Assembly: GCA_013288555.1 (NCBI GenBank)
Contig: JABDBQ010000011.1
Span: 1-64,000, forward strand
DNA: 64,000 bases
Source of the DNA: Bacteroidota bacterium
GTDB lineage: Bacteria; Bacteroidota; Bacteroidia; CAILMK01
Direction of reading: 5' to 3'
Positions 33,361-41,435 of the stretch are shown piece by piece. Within the stretch, counting starts at the first letter, position 1, and each line of letters starts with the position of its first letter. A model generated the notes under the pieces. That model was not told the DNA's origin and ran no database searches. It saw only the letters and a list, made by a program, of their open reading frames with translations. The position numbers and the translations under genes were made by a program.

Positions 33361-34476
33361 TCAATGATCATCTTTAAGATTGAGCAAGTAGTGTGTGCTA
33401 CGTCCCCCACCTTCAATGATGAATGCTTTAATCCCTGAGAGGTGTTGTAAGTCCCTTGTCGCAGTGGCTTTTGTGGTTTTCGCGATGGCTATATATTTCG
33501 CTGCGCTCATGCCACCTTCAAATCCCTCAGGGCCAGCATCAAACATCCTTTTCATTACTTTTAGCTGACGCTCATTGAGCATATCCTTGAAATGATCGAA
33601 GAACTTCGTTTTCTTCAAGGTGAAATCTATGAGTTGTCGCGCTTGTCGCTGAGCCAGAAGAATCGTTTCTATGAAATATTTTATCCATGGAGAAATATGG
33701 TTGCTTCGTTGCCCTTTTTCCAATGCTGCATAGTATTGCCGTTTATTGACTTCTATGGTTTTCGAAAGGCTTAGTAATACAGGACGTTTCAATGTTTGCG
33801 ACAAGGCTTTTTCAGCAATGGCACGTCCGATCCTTCCATTACCATCTTCGAAAGGGTGGATAGACTCAAAATACAAATGCGCAATGGCAGACCTTACCAG
33901 AGCTTTTTTGATCTGCTTTTTGCCCCCCGGCGCCGTTTCATTAAACCATGCAATAAACCGATCCATTTCGGAGGGTACCTGTTTTGAAGATGGCGCCTCA
34001 AAGTGAATTTTTTCTTTGCCTGCCGCACCTGAAATCACCTGCATAGGCTCTTTATGCGAACGCCATTTCCCGATCTGCAACCCGCGACTGCCTTCCATCA
34101 GCATTTTATGCCAGGAAAATAATTTTTCTTTGCTTAATGGTTCCTGGTAGGTTTGCCTTACATCTACCATCAAACTACCAATGCCATGCACCCTTTTGTC
34201 GCGGACATTTGCGGGTTTCCTGTTCAACCCCAGATTATTCCGGATAGAAGAAACCACATCCTGCCTGTTGAGGTATTCTCCTTCTATCTCAGAAGTTTTT
34301 ATAGCCTCCGAAACCATCATGTTTACCAAAGTATCCGACTGCGAATCTTTTGACAAGGCATTCAGAATACCTGAAACACGTCCCATCTCTTCCGCAAAAG
34401 AGAACATAATATCCTCTATTTCTGTGATATCGTATTTGAAATCAGGCCAGTCAGGCTGTTGCCAGTTATAAATCAT
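33361..34476 (-). CDS. Fic family protein with DUF4172-like N-terminus and C-terminal winged helix
   Basis: About 371 residues from ATG 34476. The Fic core HPFEDGNGRIGR (207-218) is complete, with catalytic His, so the protein should transfer AMP (or another NMP) to a hydroxyl on a target protein. The inhibitory helix motif T-x-x-x-E-G is at 61-66 (TSEIEG), so activity is auto-inhibited. The N-terminus YNWQQPDWPDFKYD is DUF4172-like. The C-terminal NERQLKVMKRMFD...AKTTKATATRDLQHLSGIK segment is a winged helix. Two identical operators cover its promoter and start (34476-34548), so it may repress itself. The stop lies in an ATGATCATT repeat. Confidence 0.88.
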   Translation of the reverse strand: MIYNWQQPDWPDFKYDITEIEDIMFSFAEEMGRVSGILNALSKDSQSDTLVNMMVSEAIKTSEIEGEYLNRQDVVSSIRNNLGLNRKPANVRDKRVHGIGSLMVDVRQTYQEPLSKEKLFSWHKMLMEGSRGLQIGKWRSHKEPMQVISGAAGKEKIHFEAPSSKQVPSEMDRFIAWFNETAPGGKKQIKKALVRSAIAHLYFESIHPFEDGNGRIGRAIAEKALSQTLKRPVLLSLSKTIEVNKRQYYAALEKGQRSNHISPWIKYFIETILLAQRQARQLIDFTLKKTKFFDHFKDMLNERQLKVMKRMFDAGPEGFEGGMSAAKYIAIAKTTKATATRDLQHLSGIKAFIIEGGGRSTHYLLNLKDDH

Positions 34477-34548
34477 GAGCCAAATATACAACTTATTCGG
34501 CTCATAATATCACAATTTTTGAGCCGAATAGACATTTTATTCGGCTCA
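34476..34548 (-). promoter_or_regulatory. Fic promoter with two tandem 29-bp operators
   Basis: The unit is an 11-base arm TGAGCCRAATA, seven bases, and TATTCGGCTCA. Copy one spans 34476-34504 (one arm base changed); copy two spans 34520-34548, perfect. A -7 box TATATTTG (34488-34481, minus) lies inside copy one, 4 bases before the ATG, so a bound protein would block the polymerase, and the transcript would be almost leaderless. Confidence 0.65.
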
Positions 34549-34676
34549 TCCAGTTAGTTGAATGCAGTTGACCGTGCTTATCGTAGTCAGATCTAAAAGT
34601 ATAAATACAGCAGTCAGGATGAATATCTACAAGTAAATCACTACTTACTTCTCACCTTTCACTTCTGACTCTTAAA

Positions 34677-36152
34677 TCAAATCTCTTTCCTCAACCTCGC
34701 CACCGGAATATTCAGCTGTTCGCGGTATTTGGCTACTGTACGACGTGCAATATTATACCCTTTTTCGTTGAGCATGCTCGTGAGTTTCTCATCGGTAAGT
34801 GGACGTTTTTTGCTCTCTTTGCCGATATACTCTTTCAGAAATTCCTTCACTTCCCGGTTCGAAACTTCATCACCAGATTCGGTCTGGATACCTTCTGAGA
34901 AAAACTCTTTTAATGAAAATATACCGAAATCTGTCTGTACATATTTGCTGTTTGCCACCCGGCTCACCGTGGAAATATCCATTCCGATCCGGTCTGCGAT
35001 ATCTTTCAGGATCATTGGGTTCAGCTTTTCAATATCTCCCGTTAAAAAGAAATCCTTTTGAAATTCCACAATGCATTTCATCGTCTGCAGCAGGGTGTTC
35101 TGTCGCTGCTTGATTGCATCGATAAACCACTTGGCGCTATCCAGTTTTTGTTTGATAAACTGTACCTGATTTTTGAGGGCCTTGTTCTTAGTCGTACTTT
35201 CATTATAACCTTTCAGGGTTTCGGCATAGCCGCGGTTCACACGAAGTTCGGGGGCATTTTTAGAGTTAAGGCTTACCTGGATTTCATTGTCAAGCGTTGT
35301 AACTATAAAGTCAGGGATAATATATTGTGCCTTTACATTTATCTGGCTTTCACCGGGTTTGGGGTTGAGATGTGTAATGGTATCGATTACACCTTTCAGG
35401 TCGTCACGGTCTATTTTCAGCGACTTCATCAGCTTGTCGTAGTGCTTCTTGGCTAGGTCGTCCATGTGGTGGTGGATGATCTTTTTGGCCTGCTGCACTT
35501 CATGGGTCTGTTCCATTTTACTTAGCTGGATGGTCAGACATTCTTCAAGACTTCGAGCACCGATACCCGGCGGGTCAAAACTCTGAATAATATGTAATAT
35601 ACGTTCGAGTTCGTGTTCATCGGTCTGCAGCTGGTTAAGAAAAGCGAGATCATTGGCGATACTTTTCAAGGGGCGGCGCAGGTAGCCATCTTCTTCCAGC
35701 ATTCCTATAAGATGTCCTGCCAGAATTTTTTCGCGTTCGTTGAGATCCACAGCATTCAGTTGCTCGTAAAGCACATCATACAAAGTATTTACGTTGGCTA
35801 TCGGCAGTTCACGTTTTTCCTCGTTGGGATCTGTCTGACCGCTATAGGCATAATCATCCCCATCATCCCCGATATATTCATCCAGCCCGGTTTCATAATC
35901 GTCATAGTCATTATCTTCATTTTCATCACTATCATCAAAATCATTTTCAGATTCCGCCTCAAATTTCTCTTCTTCAGGTTCTTCACCCTCCGAAGATTCA
36001 GTTTTTTCGGTTTCGAGGGCAGGATTTTCCGTGATCTCCTCATCTACCCTTTTCTCCAGCTCCTGGGTGTTCAGCTGGAGCAACTGGATAAATTGTATCT
36101 GCTGTGGCGATAGTTTTTGAAGTAGTTTCTGACTTAGTCCTTGTTTTAACAT
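34677..36152 (-). CDS. rpoN: RNA polymerase sigma-54 factor
   Basis: The 491-residue protein has the sigma-54 plan. The Gln/Leu-rich activator-binding region I (MLKQGLSQKLLQKLSPQQIQFIQLLQLNTQELEKRV) is followed by a very acidic region II (residues about 50-105), longer than in proteobacterial forms. The core-binding domain comes next, then the HTH (ADRIGMDISTVSRVANSKYV) and the RpoN box ARRTVAKYRE near the end. It directs transcription from -24/-12 promoters that need an AAA+ activator; none is in this window. Upstream, asnS is divergent with about 95 bases between. Confidence 0.95.
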   Translation of the reverse strand: MLKQGLSQKLLQKLSPQQIQFIQLLQLNTQELEKRVDEEITENPALETEKTESSEGEEPEEEKFEAESENDFDDSDENEDNDYDDYETGLDEYIGDDGDDYAYSGQTDPNEEKRELPIANVNTLYDVLYEQLNAVDLNEREKILAGHLIGMLEEDGYLRRPLKSIANDLAFLNQLQTDEHELERILHIIQSFDPPGIGARSLEECLTIQLSKMEQTHEVQQAKKIIHHHMDDLAKKHYDKLMKSLKIDRDDLKGVIDTITHLNPKPGESQINVKAQYIIPDFIVTTLDNEIQVSLNSKNAPELRVNRGYAETLKGYNESTTKNKALKNQVQFIKQKLDSAKWFIDAIKQRQNTLLQTMKCIVEFQKDFFLTGDIEKLNPMILKDIADRIGMDISTVSRVANSKYVQTDFGIFSLKEFFSEGIQTESGDEVSNREVKEFLKEYIGKESKKRPLTDEKLTSMLNEKGYNIARRTVAKYREQLNIPVARLRKEI

Positions 36153-36246
36153 TTATATACCCCTAATTTTGCAACGCCGCACTTTAAAATTAACTTACGC
36201 AAATATATAAACATTTCGCAAGCCTTTTCACTCAAATAGAACCGTT

Positions 36247-37779
36247 ATGCCAGTTTTAACTAAAAAATTTGTCTACATCTCCGATTTAAAAAAACATGAA
36301 GGCCAACAGGTGGTACTACAGGGATGGGTGCAAAACCGCCGCGATAGCAAGGGCATCGTATTTATTGTCCTGCGCGATGGAACAGGTTTCATCCAATGTG
36401 TCATCCTTGAAGACGTAATAGGTGTAGAATTGTTCGACAAAGTAAAACGCCTTGGCTTGGAAAGTTCTCTCAGGATAACCGGAACTGTTAAGACCGATGA
36501 AAAACAAACGGGAGGTTATGAAATACAGGCAGATGCCGTAGAAATATTTTCAGAAGCCGAAGAATACCCGATCGGAAAAAAAGATCATGGGGTTGATTTT
36601 CTCCTCAGTCGCAGGCATTTATGGCTTCGTTCCAAAAAGCAGTGGGCCATTATGCGTATCCGCAACCAGATCATTTATTCCATCCATAACTTCTTCCAGA
36701 ACAGGGGATTTGTGCAGATGGATTCACCCATATTTACCGGTAACGCTGTGGAAGGAACCACCAACCTTTTTGAAACTGAATTTTTTGATCAGCCTGCTTA
36801 TCTAAGCCAAAGTGGGCAGCTCTATGGTGAAGCGATGGCAATGGCGATGGGCAAGATATATACTTTCGGCCCAACATTCAGGGCAGAAAAATCTAAGACC
36901 CGCAGGCACTTATCAGAGTTTTGGATGATAGAACCTGAGATGGCATTCTATGACCTGGAAATGGATATGGATGTGATTGAGGATTTTATACGCACTGTGG
37001 TTGGCGACGTCATTGAAAAATGCAAAGAAGAACTGGCCATTATCGAAAGAGATTTGACCAAACTTGAAACCGTTGTAAAACCTTTTCCAAGAATATTATA
37101 TGATGATGCGGTTTCCATAATTCGTGGGGAAAAAGATGTGGACGGAAAGAACGCCATCAAGACATTAGAACAAGATCTGGAAAATATCAAAACCCGGATC
37201 AGCGAGATAAAAACCGATATCGAAATCCGCGAACAATCCCTAAAACAGGCAGGATTGAAAAAGGGCGTTATTGCTTTTAATGAGGAAAAAGTCCGCCAGC
37301 TGAAACTGGAACTCAAAGACCTCGAAGAAGACGAACGCAATATCCCAAACTGGCTGGAATCGGCAAAGAATTTCAAGCGCGGGGAAGATTTCGGCGGAAG
37401 CGATGAAACGGTGATTACCCGGATGTTCGACACACCTATTATGGTGTATAACTGGCCCAAAGCCGTCAAGGCTTTCTACATGAAAGAAGATGCACCGGGT
37501 ATTGCAAAAGGAGTGGACGTTCTTGCCCCTGAAGGTTATGGCGAAATCGTTGGCGGCGGCGAACGTGAAACTGATATCAATAAATTGCTGGAAGCCATTC
37601 ATCATCACCAACTCCCTATGGAAGCTTTTGAATGGTACCTGGACCTCAGAAGATTCGGATCTGTACCACATAGTGGTTTCGGCCTTGGTTTAGAACGCAT
37701 TATATGCTGGGTTTGCAAGCTGCCTCACGTCAGGGAATCTATTCCATTCCCGAGGTTTGTAGGGAATTTGTTTCCTTAA
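36247..37779 (+). CDS. asnS: Asparaginyl-tRNA synthetase with coiled-coil insertion
   Basis: The 510-residue class II synthetase has an N-terminal OB-fold anticodon domain (VVLQGWVQNRRDSKGIVFIVLRDGTGFIQCV) and motif 2 FRAEKSKTRRHLSEFWMIEPEMAF. Motif 3 is GFGLGLERIICWVCKLPHVRESIPFPR, which with NxxE-type features marks Asn rather than Asp specificity. Residues about 294-378 are an extra Lys/Glu-rich coiled-coil segment (KTLEQDLENIKTRISEIKTD ... EEKVRQLKLELKDLEEDE) between motifs 2 and 3, accounting for a length above the usual 430-470. It charges tRNA-Asn in the cytoplasm. Confidence 0.95.
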   Translation: MPVLTKKFVYISDLKKHEGQQVVLQGWVQNRRDSKGIVFIVLRDGTGFIQCVILEDVIGVELFDKVKRLGLESSLRITGTVKTDEKQTGGYEIQADAVEIFSEAEEYPIGKKDHGVDFLLSRRHLWLRSKKQWAIMRIRNQIIYSIHNFFQNRGFVQMDSPIFTGNAVEGTTNLFETEFFDQPAYLSQSGQLYGEAMAMAMGKIYTFGPTFRAEKSKTRRHLSEFWMIEPEMAFYDLEMDMDVIEDFIRTVVGDVIEKCKEELAIIERDLTKLETVVKPFPRILYDDAVSIIRGEKDVDGKNAIKTLEQDLENIKTRISEIKTDIEIREQSLKQAGLKKGVIAFNEEKVRQLKLELKDLEEDERNIPNWLESAKNFKRGEDFGGSDETVITRMFDTPIMVYNWPKAVKAFYMKEDAPGIAKGVDVLAPEGYGEIVGGGERETDINKLLEAIHHHQLPMEAFEWYLDLRRFGSVPHSGFGLGLERIICWVCKLPHVRESIPFPRFVGNLFP

Positions 37780-37782
37780 TCA

Positions 37783-37813
37783 GGCGTAAGGGATAAGGCG
37801 TAAGGCGTAAGTG
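37783..37813. repeat. GGCGTAAGG short tandem repeat
   Basis: Almost the same as the array at 8632-8662: GGCGTAAGG, then GATAAGGCGTAAGGCGTAAGTGG. It starts 4 bases after the asnS stop, without an adjoining element A. Confidence 0.6.
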
Positions 37814-37879
37814 GCTGGCAAAAGTAATTCACAGTACTTTGCCTCTAATCACATTTGAATTCATATTGGGGCCAAGCTA

Positions 37880-37943
37880 TCATGTATAAAAAAATCAACT
37901 TTCTTTACATGACAACCCCCTCATGTATAAATTTTATACATGA
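37880..37943. promoter_or_regulatory. Paired TCATGTATAAA palindromes
   Basis: The second unit, 37921-37943, is perfect: TCATGTATAAA, one T, TTTATACATGA. The first, 37880-37911, has the same left arm and a worn right arm TTTACATGA at wider spacing. They lie between the convergent asnS and second Fic genes, 7 bases from the latter's stop. They could be AT-rich bidirectional terminators or protein-binding sites. Confidence 0.45.
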
Positions 37944-37949
37944 AGGCCT

Positions 37950-39050
37950 CTACTCATTACCATTTGTAATAATATTCATAAGTTTCGTGTTTATATAGTA
38001 CATCTCTTTGCCAACTTTAAGCGGTGTTAAAATCCCGTGTTGTGCTAGTTTTTGTAAATACCCGCTGGCAGTTTGTCTTTTTGCAATTCCCTTATCTTCA
38101 AGCACTTTTATTTTGATATACGGATAACTAAAAAGCAGTTCGGTTAAATCAGTAGCTGGTATTTTTTGTGAGATCTTTCTTACTGCATTTAAAGTCTGTT
38201 CTTTAAGGTCGAGCATGCTCTCTATAATATTTAATGTTCTTTGAGCGGTTTCAGTTACAGCATCAAGCATAAAAATAACCCAGTTTTCCCAATTCCCCTT
38301 TTCGGTAACTTCTCTAAGGCAGGTATAATATTCGGTTTTATGCTGAATGATGTAGGCGCTATGGTATAGTACCGGAAGCGTAAGCAAACCTTCCTTAAGC
38401 AGGTATAAAACATTTAGTATTCTGCCCGTTCTTCCATTACCATCAGCAAAAGGGTGAATTGCCTCAAACTGATAATGCATGAGCGCCATTTTTATAACAG
38501 GGTCAACCTCTGACGGTTCATTTACAAACCGCTCCCATTGGGCCATCATATCCGCAACATGAACCGGTTCCGGGGGTGTATATATAATTTTCTTGCTGGC
38601 TGGATTACCTAACTGCGTACCAGGTAATTTGCGGTAGCCTTCCTGTGTATTCTTTATTTTTTGCATGATTTCGATTGCCGTCTTCCCCAAAAGAAGATTG
38701 CTATTTGTAGACATTGAATCAACCCCAGCATATATTGCATGTTTATATCTCAGCACTTCTTTTGTTTGATGAGGTATCAGGTCATTCGGAGATATGACGG
38801 CCTGGTATAGGGCATCCTGGGTTGTAACGATATTTTCAATGGCGCTGCTGTCTTTGCTCTCCTGCATCACAACCGTATTGATCAGAATTTGTGGATCAGG
38901 TAATCTTTGACATGACCATTTCAATCCTGCAAGGTATTTATTGGCTTCAATAGCTTTCTTTAGTATCTCTTTTGTCTCTAATTCCCTTGCAGGAGGCAAT
39001 TCAGGGAGATTATTGTATGGTGTTTCAGAATTTGTCCACATTATGTTCAT
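37950..39050 (-). CDS. Fic family protein, class with N-terminal DUF4172/Fic_N-like helix
   Basis: The 366-residue protein has the full Fic core HPFADGNGRTGR (199-210) and inhibitory motif S-x-x-x-E-N (68-73, SSAIEN) within KDSSAIENIVTT. The N-terminal LPPARELETKEILKKAIEANKYLAGLKW helix region is Fic_N. The C-terminus (IKIKVLEDKGIAKRQTASGYLQKLAQHGILTPLKVG) is a winged HTH. It is thus the 'Fic plus wHTH' type and differs from the first Fic (about 3 kb away) in N-terminal domain, so they are not recent duplicates. Expected reaction is AMPylation of a protein target. Palindrome TGTACACATT/AATGTGTACA covers its promoter. Confidence 0.9.
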   Translation of the reverse strand: MNIMWTNSETPYNNLPELPPARELETKEILKKAIEANKYLAGLKWSCQRLPDPQILINTVVMQESKDSSAIENIVTTQDALYQAVISPNDLIPHQTKEVLRYKHAIYAGVDSMSTNSNLLLGKTAIEIMQKIKNTQEGYRKLPGTQLGNPASKKIIYTPPEPVHVADMMAQWERFVNEPSEVDPVIKMALMHYQFEAIHPFADGNGRTGRILNVLYLLKEGLLTLPVLYHSAYIIQHKTEYYTCLREVTEKGNWENWVIFMLDAVTETAQRTLNIIESMLDLKEQTLNAVRKISQKIPATDLTELLFSYPYIKIKVLEDKGIAKRQTASGYLQKLAQHGILTPLKVGKEMYYINTKLMNIITNGNE

Positions 39051-39069
39051 ATTTTAAACATGTATCTGG

Positions 39070-39101
39070 CAAATGTACACATTCCGCACAAAATGTGTAC
39101 A
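39070..39101 (-). promoter_or_regulatory. Promoter and operator of the second Fic gene
   Basis: A -7 box TACATTTG (39077-39070, minus) overlaps a perfect 10-base inverted repeat, TGTACACATT (39074-39083) and AATGTGTACA (39092-39101) with 8 bases between. The ATG is about 20 bases downstream. An HTH protein, possibly the Fic protein itself, could bind here. Confidence 0.55.
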
Positions 39102-39172
39102 CGTCTGTGACATATCTTTATCTAATCGACATATTCTATCTAACACATCACCGTCATAGTGACAACAAATTC

Positions 39173-39274
39173 CAAAAAAAATGAGTCTATAACTCATTGA
39201 ATAAATATAAGTTAAAAAACATTTTTCCAAAACACCCACCCACTTTGGCATCTCACTATATATGTACATAAAAG
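39173..39274 (+). repeat. Dispersed element A, copy 3
   Basis: Matches copy 1 from TAACTCATTGAATAAATATA through ATTTTTCC, CACCCACCCACTTTGGC and CACTATATATGTACAT. No gene reads out of it; the next gene to the right ends here from the other side. Confidence 0.65.
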
Positions 39275-39380
39275 CCGGGACCAAGAAGTTATCGTTTCGG
39301 TATCGCTCTTTATTTATTGAAAGGAATCAGTGTTTAGGCAAATTGGCCCAGCCTTCGTCGAGACTACAGCAGGCAATGAA

Positions 39381-39561
39381 AGATAAACCTGCGTTTTTTG
39401 CTATTCTGGATTGATCTTTCCCTGTTATCTATTGATATTTGTCAATGAGTTACGTGCATGAAGCTTAAAATCAATGAGTTGAAAATCGCAAAAAAAATGT
39501 AATCATTGTTTATCAATCCAGAATAGTCAAAAAGGCCGTTTTTGGGAAATTATCAATAGAA
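39381..39561. repeat. Dispersed element B, copy 2
   Basis: Aligns without gaps to 8781-8900 over 120 bases and then more loosely to 8961. Its ends are a perfect 15-base inverted repeat: CTATTCTGGATTGAT (39401-39415) and ATCAATCCAGAATAG (39512-39526). Element A copy 3 lies 107 bases to the left, similar to copy 1's 150 bases. Confidence 0.65.
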
Positions 39562-39587
39562 AACAATAAAAAAGGGCATTTTGAGGA

Positions 39588-39620
39588 ATCAGATCTCTCC
39601 TATGGCCGAGATGACAAAAT
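39588..39620. repeat. Dispersed element C, half copy overlapping menD
   Basis: AATCAGATCTCTCC ... CGAGATGACA, as at 8732-8770. It covers the last codons and stop of menD, so the C-terminal ILSSRP of MenD is encoded by repeat sequence. Confidence 0.55.
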
Positions 39621-41300
39621 CATCTTTTTCACATCCTGGATACTGACCATATTCGTAAAATCCAGTTCCAGTATAGCAGGCTTGCCTTTGGTCGCTAAGA
39701 AATCATTGAGTGTCTGACTGTAATCCTCTAATTTATTGCAAAATAAATAATTACAGTTATGCTGCAAGGCTATATGCTCAAAATTAAGTGGCTGTTTCAC
39801 TGCAAAATATTCTTCCAGTTCTTTCTGAGCTTTTGCGCCGGGTAGGGTACGGAAAATACCGCCGCCGTGATTATTAAATACAACGATTTTCAGGTTGTCC
39901 CTGAGATAGTTGTTCCATAATCCGTTACTGTCATACATAAAACCCAGGTCTCCTACAATAAGTACATGATTGCGATCATCTACCATGGATTGTCCTGCTG
40001 TAGAACTTACCGTTCCATCAATACCACTGGTACCACGATTGGAATAGATTTCGATATCCGGATTGATGAACGGAAATACGGAAGCATACCTGACCGGCAA
40101 ACTGTTACCCAAATGCAGAACTGTATTTTTTTCTAATTTGAAAACGATCTCATAAGCTGCACGTATTTCACTGAATTCCAATGATTCAATAACTTTTTGC
40201 GAAGCTGTTTTTAGCTCTGAATCTTTCTTAGACCATAGGGTGAAATATTCGTTATTGAACTTGATAATATCATTCGATGCCAAGGCCTTGAAAAATGCCG
40301 GTGCACTGAAATCAAATACATTCGTTAATTTCTGAAAAGTATCAGCAGAAGATGAGTGTCCGCTCAGGTACCAGTGTTCTTTGATAGACTTGCCTTTAAG
40401 GAAATTTTTCAGGGTTTTGGAGACGATCGGTCCGCCGAAACTGATGACCAATTCTGGAGAAAAATTCTCTTTCTCCGTCGTTGATAATGAGTCAATAACC
40501 AATTCTGCAAAAGATACGGAGCCGGGGATATTTACCAGGTTGGAAGTGATATCGGGAACAAATACGAGATTTTTATTCGCGCATGCTTTTGTAACGGCTT
40601 CTTTTAGTGAAGGGTTTACTCTGTGCGTACCAGCAATAACCAGGATCTTATTGAATTTCCCAAGTCTTTCAAATATCTCTAACGGAACTGTCTTATCTGC
40701 AGATTCCAGTTTAATGATCTTAGGGTTTAATCCACTGAAGTCAGGCTCAGTATCCAGGTACAAAGGCTCTCTTAAAGGTACATTAATGTGTACCGGTCCT
40801 TTGGGTTGCTGGTTCGCTGTATTCAGTGCTTCATTTACTATTCTTATGGCAAACCATTCAGAATCAGGGTGCGAAAATTCTGTCTGGAAAGTATAGGTAT
40901 TCTTCACATGTTTGCCATACAGATTTGCCTGGTATATCGCCTGGTTATCAGCCTGCCCGATCCATTCAGCCGGACGATCTGCGGTAAATACGATCAATGG
41001 TATTTCACAGAAAAATGCTTCCGCAACAGCAGGTGCAAAATTGAGTGCTGCCGTACCTGATGTACAAACCAATGCCACAGGTTTTTTTGATTGTCTCGCG
41101 ATTCCTAATGCCGTATAAGCCGCTGATCTTTCATCCGGAATGACATAATGTTTAATCCCCTCAAACCGCATGAAACTCAAAGCCAGCGGCGCACTCCGCG
41201 ATCCCGGACATAGCACCACATTTTCTACCCCGTGGGCTTTACATACCTGTACTGCCTGATGGAGTATCTCGTACGTTTTTATGGTGTCCCGGTTGTCCAA
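39600..41300 (-). CDS. menD: MenD (SEPHCHC synthase)
   Basis: The 566-residue ThDP enzyme joins 2-oxoglutarate-derived succinic semialdehyde to isochorismate in menaquinone synthesis. Signs include VVLCPGSRSAPLALSF at the N-terminus, DERSAAYTALGIARQSKKPVALVCTSGTA, the active-site ADRPAEWIGQADNQAI segment, and the ThDP-binding GDLGFMYDSNGLWN ... VFNNHGGGIF near the C-terminus. It starts at TTG (41300): an in-frame TGA lies two codons upstream and no ATG precedes the conserved N-terminus. It follows nuoI with a 135-base gap that contains a repeat, so cotranscription with nuoGHI is uncertain. Last codons come from a dispersed repeat. Confidence 0.95.
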   Translation of the reverse strand: MDNRDTIKTYEILHQAVQVCKAHGVENVVLCPGSRSAPLALSFMRFEGIKHYVIPDERSAAYTALGIARQSKKPVALVCTSGTAALNFAPAVAEAFFCEIPLIVFTADRPAEWIGQADNQAIYQANLYGKHVKNTYTFQTEFSHPDSEWFAIRIVNEALNTANQQPKGPVHINVPLREPLYLDTEPDFSGLNPKIIKLESADKTVPLEIFERLGKFNKILVIAGTHRVNPSLKEAVTKACANKNLVFVPDITSNLVNIPGSVSFAELVIDSLSTTEKENFSPELVISFGGPIVSKTLKNFLKGKSIKEHWYLSGHSSSADTFQKLTNVFDFSAPAFFKALASNDIIKFNNEYFTLWSKKDSELKTASQKVIESLEFSEIRAAYEIVFKLEKNTVLHLGNSLPVRYASVFPFINPDIEIYSNRGTSGIDGTVSSTAGQSMVDDRNHVLIVGDLGFMYDSNGLWNNYLRDNLKIVVFNNHGGGIFRTLPGAKAQKELEEYFAVKQPLNFEHIALQHNCNYLFCNKLEDYSQTLNDFLATKGKPAILELDFTNMVSIQDVKKMILSSRP

Positions 41301-41337
41301 TTTTCAATGATCAATAAGATTTGGATGAATCTATGAA

Positions 41338-41380
41338 GAAATCAGATTTCTCTCCCTAGCATTCGGGATCGAAATGACAA
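41338..41380. repeat. Dispersed element C, half copy
   Basis: AATCAGATTTCTCTCCC, then ATTCGGGATCGAAATGACAA, in the gap between menD and nuoI. Same family as 8732-8770 and 21677-21777. Confidence 0.55.
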
Positions 41381-41435
41381 TAAGATTCAAAAAAAACTTG
41401 CGTCAGCCCAAATATCAAATTTCAAATCACAAATT

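Noticed and set aside
35613-36113. Hydrophobic open frame on the plus strand opposite rpoN
   Set aside because: It mirrors the acidic rpoN region; the Ile/Phe runs come from complementing Asp/Glu codons.
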